DNA of 64,000 nt. Source: Arthrobacter sp. TMP15 (GTDB lineage: Bacteria > Actinomycetota > Actinomycetes > Actinomycetales > Micrococcaceae). The position numbers and the translations under genes are program-made. The stretch spans positions 1,550,001-1,614,000 of the forward strand of contig NZ_CP154262.1 of NCBI RefSeq assembly GCF_039529835.1, written 5' to 3'. Shown here one piece after another: positions 37,701-44,144 of this stretch. Each line of letters starts with the position of its first letter. Positions within the stretch are counted from its first letter, which is position 1. The notes beneath the pieces were generated by a model that saw only the letters and a list, made by a program, of their open reading frames with translations, was not told the origin of the DNA and ran no database searches.

Positions 37701-38087
37701 ACCCACGCACTTCAATGCGATATCGAGGACACCCAGGGTGGGAGCACTAGGGAGGGGGTCCATCTCGGGGCAATGGCTGGTACCTCGGACATGGTCCTTC
37801 GCTGTTATGGCGGGGTGGAAACCCGCGACAACACCTTACGATTGCATCCTCTTCTGCCGCGGGAGCTCTCGCGGGTGAGCTTTCAACTTTTATTTCACGG
37901 TCAATCAATTACCGTCAAGCTCACCCAGGACTCTCTTTCTTTGCACCTAGCTGAGGGCTTGGCCGCGCCTATCCGTGTCTGCGTTGAGGAGAACCAAAAA
38001 ATACTTGTTGCTGGAGACAGTCTGCATTTCTCTCATAAGAGTCAGAAGTGCACCATCCGGCACAGCAAGGGCAGTGTGCATAGCTGA
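34743..38087 (+). CDS. Fused beta-phosphoglucomutase-like HAD phosphatase and GH65 glycoside phosphorylase
   Basis: An 1114-residue two-enzyme fusion. Residues about 35–280 are a HAD hydrolase of the beta-phosphoglucomutase type (AVIFDMDGVVTDTARLHATA with the two catalytic Asp, and DIVVLEDATAGVKAG). The remainder is GH65, the family of maltose, trehalose and kojibiose phosphorylases, with the catalytic Glu in EVMGPDEFHDGY and the following LRNNAYTNV. GH65 phosphorylases release beta-glucose 1-phosphate, which beta-phosphoglucomutase converts to glucose 6-phosphate, so the fusion couples two steps. Mycobacteria have the same pair as adjacent genes. Start: GTG 34743, or ATG 34809 (MKLHNVSRT). 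The disaccharide substrate is unknown. Confidence 0.9.
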   Translation: MAAVPKHASKKRNPGKQGKSTSMKLHNVSRTLGRTAETGGYGAVIFDMDGVVTDTARLHATAWKALFDEVLPRLGESETNIFDTEQDYRLYVDGRSREDGIRTFLNHRGIHAPDGGAEDDSGTLSVTGMAARKQEIFAQLLKDSGVVVFPDALALLRRLLGAMVPTALVTASRNSREILAAASISDLFTVLVDGTDALELALPGKPDPAMFLEAAHRLKIQPSDIVVLEDATAGVKAGVSGGFALVVGVERGTGGSALLASGANLTVTDLNALSLVRPLTDATQGSAVAVGDHYPWPSEEVKDEWSLEYNQFDPALEGRREALCTLGNGYWATRGSIPGSVADSAHYPGTYFAGVYNRAVTDVAGRIDETEHMVNAPDWTFLSLQLPGGSTLRPGGPETLSHHQKIDLKHGILTRKNRYLDSNGRTTWITSRQFQSMDQKHLAVLEMTVEAEDWAGDVDVVSAINGAVENRNSPADSQLEGDHLVAVGGSEIGDESVLWESRTKQSGITIAMALRTSLRSASGEPITRERELVLDDARAGHLLNFSLKPGEPVTIIKTVAAVTSRDPAISTAGLSASAKIRGASTSEVLLLEHTRAWDELWDSFGVELGAGQSHSQALNLNIFHVLQTVATADPDLDAGVPARGLHGEGYRGHIFWDELFVYPMVTLRRPDITRSFLMYRYRRLGAARAAARAIGHKGAMFPWQSGSDGQEETPSTLFNVRGQQWMPDNSHLQRHSGLAVAYNVWQYFQASNDWVFLARYGAEILVEVSRFFADLAVLDPADGRYCITEVMGPDEFHDGYPGQAGAGLRNNAYTNVLASWVLSKAGEAVGVVSAGDGGLLRARLLVDGQELAEWEKISRRLRVAFHADGVISQFEGYEDLLEFDWGSYRATYGDIGRLDLILQAEGDSTNCYKLSKQADVLMLFYLLSAEELRTVFERLGYPLPPEVVPQTIRYYLARTSHGSTLSRLAHSWVLARTDREQSWALFTHALQCDIEDTQGGSTREGVHLGAMAGTSDMVLRCYGGVETRDNTLRLHPLLPRELSRVSFQLLFHGQSITVKLTQDSLSLHLAEGLAAPIRVCVEENQKILVAGDSLHFSHKSQKCTIRHSKGSVHS

Positions 38088-38141
38088 GACTCAGTGGATC
38101 CATTCCAACAGCTCAAGGAGAACAACTCGGCGTCCCACATT

Positions 38142-38621
38142 CTAAGGCTCCGCAAACGCTTCCGGAGCTGAGCCCAAAGGAGGATCAGGTGGTGGGTTTA
38201 CGATCATGACCGGGCAGTGGGCGTGGGCGGTGCAGGCTGAACTGACGGATCCCATCAGCAAACCCTTGAATCCACCAAAGCCACGCCGTCCCAGAACGAG
38301 GATCGTGGCATCTTCGCTAGCATCAATTAGTACTGACCGGGCAGAGCCTTGTACCAAGTGGGCGCTGAGCTGCCGGGGCCAGTCCAGCCCGAAGGCTCTT
38401 TCGACGGCGGAATCGAGCACCTCTTGTGCCGCCCCTTCAAAGTCAAAGTTCCCCAGAGCATATGGAACTACATAGGCATTGGGATAGTTCCAACAGGCCA
38501 AGGCTTTCACTTGCGCATCGAGGTGTTGTGCCAACCAGACAGCCTTACGCAGAGCTTCAACGGATGAGTCTGATCCGTCAACTCCCACTACAATGACGGC
38601 TGGTTCTTGTGGAGCTTTCAT
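38142..38621 (-). CDS. Universal stress protein (UspA family), copy 1
   Basis: A 159-residue UspA-type protein. The fold starts with AVIVVGVDGSDSSVEALRKA and ends with the ATP-binding loop LVLGRRGFGGFKGLLMGSVS, matching G-x2-G-x9-G-[S/T], then CPVMIVNPP. Such proteins bind ATP and are induced in stress and stationary phase. It is divergent from a second Usp gene; a 212-bp region between them contains the best DosR-box-like site in the window. Start ATG 38621, or GTG 38624. Confidence 0.88.
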   Translation of the reverse strand: MKAPQEPAVIVVGVDGSDSSVEALRKAVWLAQHLDAQVKALACWNYPNAYVVPYALGNFDFEGAAQEVLDSAVERAFGLDWPRQLSAHLVQGSARSVLIDASEDATILVLGRRGFGGFKGLLMGSVSSACTAHAHCPVMIVNPPPDPPLGSAPEAFAEP

Positions 38622-38685
38622 CACGAGGGTGTTCCTTATCTTTGCTGGTATCCCTGATCATGGCACGAAGCTAACCGCAAAGTTA

Positions 38686-38699
38686 GGGACCTATGACCC
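38686..38699. promoter_or_regulatory. DosR-box-like site between divergent Usp genes
   Basis: GGGACCTATGACCC, in the wider TTAGGGACCTATGACCCTGT (38683–38702), agrees with the mycobacterial DosR box core at most positions and fits the common variant GGGACC-n3-G-n-CCC. It lies 65 bp upstream of one Usp gene and 135 bp upstream of the other, a typical place for shared activation. Confidence 0.55.
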
Positions 38700-38833
38700 T
38701 GTGCAGTTTCTCCTGTGGGACTCGATCATTGAAGTGTGCAGACATAGCTGGCGCGCGTGAGAGACCGGAAGCGGCTCACTTCTTTTGCCGCTGGAAGTTG
38801 AAGTGAAAGAAACGGATGTGAAAGAGAAGAAGG

Positions 38834-39355
38834 ATGGCTGGGACCATGGAAGAACAGGGAACCCCGAGGACTTCGCGCATTGTGGTTGGTGTTGATGGGT
38901 CTGCCGAGTCCGTGCTTGCCCTGAAGTGGGGGCAAAAAATGGCACAGTCCCTTAACACCAGAATTATTGCTGTTACTGCGTGGCACATGGAGACCGTCTT
39001 TGGCTCGTACATAATCCCTGACTGGGATCCGGACCAGGATGCGCAGCAGCTCCTTAAAGATGCCGCGCAGGAGGCATTTGGAGATGGGATGCCAGAAGGA
39101 TTTACTGGGGTCTGTGTCCGAGGCAGGCCTGCCAAGGTGTTGATCGATGCCGCTGAATCCGCCCACATGCTTATAGTCGGCTCACGTGGGCGTGGCGGCT
39201 TCAAAGGAATGCTCTTGGGATCGGTTAGTTCGGCATGCGTAGAACATGCACCTTGTCCTGTGTTGGTAGTGCCTCTTTCCTTAGACACGGTCCCGGGGCC
39301 TGAGACGGTGGGCGCAAACAACGAGGATACCGATGAGCCCGTCTCTACCAGCTGA
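38834..39355 (+). CDS. Universal stress protein (UspA family), copy 2
   Basis: A 173-residue UspA-type protein. It starts with RIVVGVDGSAESVLALKWGQ and has the ATP-binding loop LIVGSRGRGGFKGMLLGSVS followed by CPVLVVPLS. Compared with copy 1 it has a longer, acidic C-terminal tail (NNEDTDEPVSTS). The residue pattern before the loop (DAAESAHML) is typical of Dos-type Usp proteins. It precedes the decayed MgtA-like gene on the same strand. Confidence 0.9.
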   Translation: MAGTMEEQGTPRTSRIVVGVDGSAESVLALKWGQKMAQSLNTRIIAVTAWHMETVFGSYIIPDWDPDQDAQQLLKDAAQEAFGDGMPEGFTGVCVRGRPAKVLIDAAESAHMLIVGSRGRGGFKGMLLGSVSSACVEHAPCPVLVVPLSLDTVPGPETVGANNEDTDEPVSTS

Positions 39356-39359
39356 GAAG

Positions 39360-41205
39360 ACAAATTTAGGGTGGCCTTCACTCGCCACCACCGCCCACAC
39401 TAGCGTTGAACAGGTTCTTCTTGACTGTCACTGGAGCGTGATTGGTTTGTGTTCTGAGGAGGCGTGGCGTCGGTTGGCAGAAGTTTGTCCCAACGCTTTG
39501 CGCAGCCATCAGGTACGACCATGGTTGGTGTCGGTTTGGGGTTCCCAATGAATTTAGGGCCGAACAAGCTGCGCAGGCTCTTCATTCACGCGTTACGCAC
39601 ATGGTTGTGCGGGACGGTGCAGACTGGCAAATTAGCGTCGTGGACTTAGTACCGGGTGACGTGGGTTCGCTGGATGGGATGACGTGCTGTCGTTTTATGG
39701 GGACCGTAGTGAACGCTGGCAATTGCGTGGGAGTTGTCGTAGCCACGGGTGGTCGTGCCGAGTTTGGCAAGATCGCCTTGGGCGTGGGGGAGCATCAACC
39801 ACAGACGGAATTTCAACACGGTCTCAAGAGGTTCTCTTTCCTACTTCTACAAGTGGCGCTTGCCCTCACAGCTCTTATTTTCCTTACCAACCTGCTCGGT
39901 CGCCCTTTTCTGGTGTCGCTGCTCTTTTCCCCTCATAATAGCTGCGGGCATCACGCCGCAGCTGCTACCCGCCGTCGTCAGGACTTGCTTGGCGGCTGGA
40001 AGCCGGACGTTGGCCAAAAGAAAAGTACTGGTTAAACGGCTGGTTTGTATTGGGGATCTAGGTGATATGGATGTTCTTGTCACCGATAAAACCGGCACTC
40101 TGACAGAGTGGCATACCAGTTTTACTTCGGCATTCGCCATTGGTGCGGATATTACCGAGGCAGAACATTTTGTCCTGGGACTGGTGTCAACGGAAGTCGA
40201 CCTGGCTCATGGCGAGGTCTCAATAGTGGGTCAAAATCGGTTGGATGCGGCTGTCTGGGAGGCCCCGCAAACGCATGATTTTTCTCCTGGCAGCGACGTG
40301 CGTGTGGACATTATTCCCTTCGACCATCAGCATCGTATGACAAGTGTTTTGGTGGTTGATCCGAGTGGGGCGCAACAAATTGTTACGAAGGGTTCGGTTG
40401 AGGACGTCATGCCGCTGTGTCTTGACGTGCCGCCACAAGCGCTGCTCCGATTAAATGAACAGTACGACGCCGGAGCACGGGTTATCGCTGTGGCTTCACG
40501 TCAGGTGGTGGGAATGAGTGCCATAGTCCCGGCTGAGGAAGTGAGGCTGACATTGGCTGGGTTTCTGGTCTTGGTGGACAAGCCAAAAGCCAACGTTAGG
40601 GAGTCCCTAATAGGGCTGGCGGAGCTTGGAATTACGGTCAAACTAGCCACAGGAGACAACGCCAGGGTTACAGAGAGAAACAGGGTTGCAGAGAAAGTGT
40701 GCAGGTATCTTGGACTAGCATTAGCCGGAACAAAAAGCCAGAATTATCAGGCTTATGCGGCAGTGGGGTTGGGCTGTGGCTTTTCTTGGCGACGGCGCCA
40801 ATGATGCCCTGGCGTTACACCAGGGGGATGTTGGAATTTCGGTTGAGAGTGCAGCTGATGTTGCAAAAGACGCAGCGCACATCGTGCTGGCCGGCACCGC
40901 AAGTAATTTCGGAAATATGCTCAGTGCTGCAACAGCCTGCGTGGTCCTTAGATTTCTGCCGATGCTGCCAGGACAAATCCTAGTCAACAACCTGCTGTAT
41001 GACACAGGTCAACTCGCCATTCAAGGAGACCGCGTCGATAGGGAACAACCATTAGCCCCCTCCTATGGGGACATCGCCGTCATCCTCCGCTGCTTGTTCT
41101 TGTTCGGGCCAATCAGTTCACTGTTCGATTTCACCACGTTCTGCTAAGACGGTTGTGTATTTGGTGTTGGTGGAGCTAGCCAAACTATGGTTTTCCTCCC
41201 GGCCA
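39360..41205 (+). pseudogene. MgtA-like (P3B) Mg2+-importing ATPase, heavily decayed
   Basis: Pieces in several frames form an Mg2+-importing P-type ATPase. Recognisable parts are FRAEQAAQALHSRV…DLVPGDVGSLDG near 39.6 kb, FMGTVVNAGNCVGVVVATGG (the TGES loop is missing between them), MDVLVTDKTGTLTEW at 40.08 kb, VKLATGDNARVTE, FLGDGANDALALHQGDVGIS near 40.79 kb, then NLLYDTGQLAIQGDRVD…GPISSLFDFTTF, and a last helix YLVLVELAKLWF at 41.15 kb. At least three frame changes and internal deletions exist, so the pump cannot be made. Family members take up Mg2+ with the membrane potential; here that function is lost. Confidence 0.85.
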
Positions 41206-41468
41206 GCCCAACAAAGCACTACAGTTCGCCACCGCGGAACCTCCCTCCATGTACACCGCCGAGCGGCGCGATTCAGCGTTCCAGAGCCACTAATCTGGTC
41301 AAGACCGTGGGTCATGAATCCATGAATTCAGCCAGCCTTGGGGGTCCAATGCTCGTTAATCTTCTCAGGTTGTAGAGGGAGACTATAACTTATCCGGCAT
41401 CTGCGGGCCGCTTCCAGAGAAGGAGGGTAGCCTGTGGGGAGTAAGCCGTTTTTGAGGCTCGTAACACA

Positions 41469-43220
41469 ATGACTGATGGGCCATCAAAGGTGGGTAAGGT
41501 GAAATATTCCGATGCAAATAATTCCACACCATTGTTGCCAGCGGCGGCAGGAACGCGCATTGAGGACCTACTCCGGGAGTTCGTAGACAGAGCGGGTGAA
41601 CTGCTCTCCACACAGGAAAGAATGCGCGGCCTGCTTGAGGCTGTGGTTTCCGTAGCAGAAGACCTGAGTCTGGATGCGGTTCTGGAGAGAGTTGTTAGAT
41701 CTGCTTGCACACTCCTTGACGCTCGCTATGCTGCTCTTGGCGTTATCGCGGAAGACCAATCCCTGAGTCATTTCATCACTGTTGGAATAGATGAAGAGCT
41801 CATCCGCAAGATTGGCCCATTGCCCACCGGTCACGGTGTTTTAGGGCTGTTGACAAGTGACCCACATCCGATGCGGTTACGTGATCTGCACGATCACCCC
41901 GCCTCCTACGGGTTCCCTGAACACCATCCGTCAATGGTCTCTTTTCTGGGAGTTCCTGTGCGGGTTAGAGGGAGAGTTTTCGGAAACCTTTACCTCACAG
42001 AGAAGTCAGATGGGGCGGACTTCACGGCGGAGGATGAGGAGTTGGCTGTTGCTTTGGCGGCAGCTGCGGGCGTTGCCATTGAAAATGCTCGTTTGTTTGA
42101 GGATGCCAGACGCCGCTCGAGCTGGTTGGAAGCGAGCATGAGTGTCACTGGCCGGATGATGGATGATGATAGAAACATCACTGGAAGTAGTTTGGATATG
42201 ATTGCGGCCACCGCGTTGGCCGAGTCTGACTCCGCACTGGCCATGATTGGTGTTTCCTCTGACAAGGGACCTGACTTATTCGTTGCTGCTGCTGCCGGAG
42301 AGCGGGCATCACTGCTTGTTGGCCGCTCGCTTGTCCTGGATTCCCCGGAAATCGTGGAGGTCTTGAGAACAGGTGTCCCAACAGTGTTCAATGACGTCAC
42401 TGGCCTACTGGGTAAAGCGGAAGGCACCACTCTTGGGCCAACGATCGTCATTCCGTTGGGCCCTCAGGGCACCAACCAAGGCTTGCTAATACTTGCAAAG
42501 AACCAAGATTCTGAAAGTTACTCCAAGATCGTAGTGGAGATGAGTGCAGTGTTTGGCTCTCACGTTGCTTTGGCTTTGGAATTAGCCAGGACACACCGTT
42601 TGCGTGAACAGATTATGGTCTTTACCGACCGGGATCGCATTGCCAGGGACTTGCACGACGTCGTCATTCAGCGCCTCTTTGCTGCAGGGCTGAGCATGCA
42701 GAGTATGCAGCGTCTCATTACGGATAAAACAGCGTTGGAACGAATCAAAAATGTCACCACTGAACTGGATGAGACCATTCGGGATCTACGTAACACTATT
42801 TATTCATTGCAGGTCAGCTCCAACGAAACGGAGCTTCTCAGTGACTTGATCTTGCGAGCTGTCCGAAACGCTGCGAAGCCTCTCGCGTTTGCACCGCGCC
42901 TGAATCTTGCAGGACCCATCGATTCCACGGTATCCGAGGAGACGGCGAAACATCTGCTGGCGGTTTTATCTGAAGGATTGAGCAATGCCGTACGTCATTC
43001 CAAGGCTGGGGTCATCGAGGTTTGCGTGGACGTGACAGCGGATAAAGTTACTGTGACTATTGTTGACGACGGCATTGGAGTGGGTGAGCCGGGCCGCCGT
43101 AGTGGGCTGCTAAACATGGAAAAAAGGGCCAAACTTCTGAACGGGACTTTTGAGATTGAGAGTACTGAAACTACTGGAACTCGCATGACCTGGGAAGTTC
43201 CTAGTGAAGATGCTCAGTGA
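41469..43220 (+). CDS. GAF-GAF sensor histidine kinase (DevS/DosS-like)
   Basis: A 583-residue sensor kinase. It has two GAF domains (about residues 60–205 and 225–365), then a HisKA_3 dimerisation domain with the phospho-acceptor in RDRIARDLHDVVIQRLF (His at about residue 396), and a HATPase with the G box VDDGIGVGEPGRRSGLLNME. In DosS-type kinases the first GAF binds haem and senses O2, NO or CO; I cannot confirm a haem ligand here. No membrane helices are seen. The gene is convergent with its likely partner regulator, overlapping by 7 bp at the stop codons. Confidence 0.9.
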   Translation: MTDGPSKVGKVKYSDANNSTPLLPAAAGTRIEDLLREFVDRAGELLSTQERMRGLLEAVVSVAEDLSLDAVLERVVRSACTLLDARYAALGVIAEDQSLSHFITVGIDEELIRKIGPLPTGHGVLGLLTSDPHPMRLRDLHDHPASYGFPEHHPSMVSFLGVPVRVRGRVFGNLYLTEKSDGADFTAEDEELAVALAAAAGVAIENARLFEDARRRSSWLEASMSVTGRMMDDDRNITGSSLDMIAATALAESDSALAMIGVSSDKGPDLFVAAAAGERASLLVGRSLVLDSPEIVEVLRTGVPTVFNDVTGLLGKAEGTTLGPTIVIPLGPQGTNQGLLILAKNQDSESYSKIVVEMSAVFGSHVALALELARTHRLREQIMVFTDRDRIARDLHDVVIQRLFAAGLSMQSMQRLITDKTALERIKNVTTELDETIRDLRNTIYSLQVSSNETELLSDLILRAVRNAAKPLAFAPRLNLAGPIDSTVSEETAKHLLAVLSEGLSNAVRHSKAGVIEVCVDVTADKVTVTIVDDGIGVGEPGRRSGLLNMEKRAKLLNGTFEIESTETTGTRMTWEVPSEDAQ

Positions 43221-43912
43221 TTCGGTGGTGGGATCATCCAGCTTTTGTTGGTGATAAAAACTGCCGCCTGTGTGCGTCGGACGAATCCCAGCTTTGCCAA
43301 GAGTGAAGAGACGTAGTTCTTAACAGTCTTTTCTGCCAGAAACATCTCACGGCCAATGTCCCGGTTGGTCAAGCCGGCGCCAATGAGGTTTAGAACACGG
43401 CTTTCCTGCGGTGTTAGGGCAGCGATCCGCGGATCTGTTCGTTCTGGTTCTGCCAGTCCTTGAATCACTTTGGCCACGACGTCGGGGGAGAAGAGTGTTT
43501 CGCCCTTGGCGGTGCGGCGCAGCGAGGTCAGCAGATCTGTTCCATCGATTTCTTTCAGCACGTAACCGCAAGCACCGGCAAGAACCGCGCCTCGAAGGGC
43601 TTGTGCGTCGTCGTAACTGGTGAGTATAAGGCATTGCAAGGAGGGGTCCACAGACCGCACGTTGCGGCAAACTTCAATGCCGGTTCCATCCGGGAGCCTT
43701 GCATCCAACACGCAAACATCCGGATGCAAAGCCGGAATAAGTCTTGTCGCCTCCAGAGCGGAGCCACTGGAGCCTATGACGCTGAAGCCTTCGCCCTCAA
43801 GGAGTTCTTTGAGTCCGCGTCTGACAAGTTCGTGATCGTCCAGAATAAAGACCGTGATAGGCGCCAACGCTGGAGTTGCTGTGTCTTTCGCCGTCGCATC
43901 CAGCTGAACCAT
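43214..43912 (-). CDS. NarL/DevR-type response regulator
   Basis: A 232-residue regulator. The receiver domain holds LDDHELVRRG, phospho-acceptor Asp70 in DVCVLDARLPDGTG and Lys120 in GYVLKEIDG. The LuxR-type helix-turn-helix is TPQESRVLNLIGAGLTNRDI with EKTVKNYVSSLLAKLGFVRR, nearly the same recognition helix as mycobacterial DevR/DosR, which binds GGGAC-type palindromes. The start ATG 43912 has GGAGGG upstream. It is adjacent to the GAF kinase, so a two-component pair is very likely. The recognition helix supports the candidate boxes found in this region. Confidence 0.92.
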   Translation of the reverse strand: MVQLDATAKDTATPALAPITVFILDDHELVRRGLKELLEGEGFSVIGSSGSALEATRLIPALHPDVCVLDARLPDGTGIEVCRNVRSVDPSLQCLILTSYDDAQALRGAVLAGACGYVLKEIDGTDLLTSLRRTAKGETLFSPDVVAKVIQGLAEPERTDPRIAALTPQESRVLNLIGAGLTNRDIGREMFLAEKTVKNYVSSLLAKLGFVRRTQAAVFITNKSWMIPPPNH

Positions 43913-43979
43913 TAGTCTTCCCTCCGTTCGTAATGCCGATCATTCCAGCCAGTCTCTCCTATGCGCCAGTGACCAACAA

Positions 43980-43993
43980 GGGCCGAAAGGCCC
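43980..43993. promoter_or_regulatory. DosR-box-like palindrome between the regulator and the CtpE-like pump
   Basis: GGGCCGAAAGGCCC agrees with GGGACTWWAGTCCC at 11 of 14 positions and resembles the site at 34524. It is 68 bp upstream of the regulator start and 152 bp upstream of the ATPase start, so it could serve autoregulation. Confidence 0.4.
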
Positions 43994-44144
43994 TGAGCAG
44001 CAGAATGGGTAGTGGAGGTTCTCCGCTATGAAATATCCTTGAAGTCCGAACCTGAATATACACCGCTGCACGTGTTTGCTGCGAAGCTCTCGCTGCGGCA
44101 CTCCTGTAGGGTTCAGGCATGGTGTACTTCCGGTCTGATTCATT

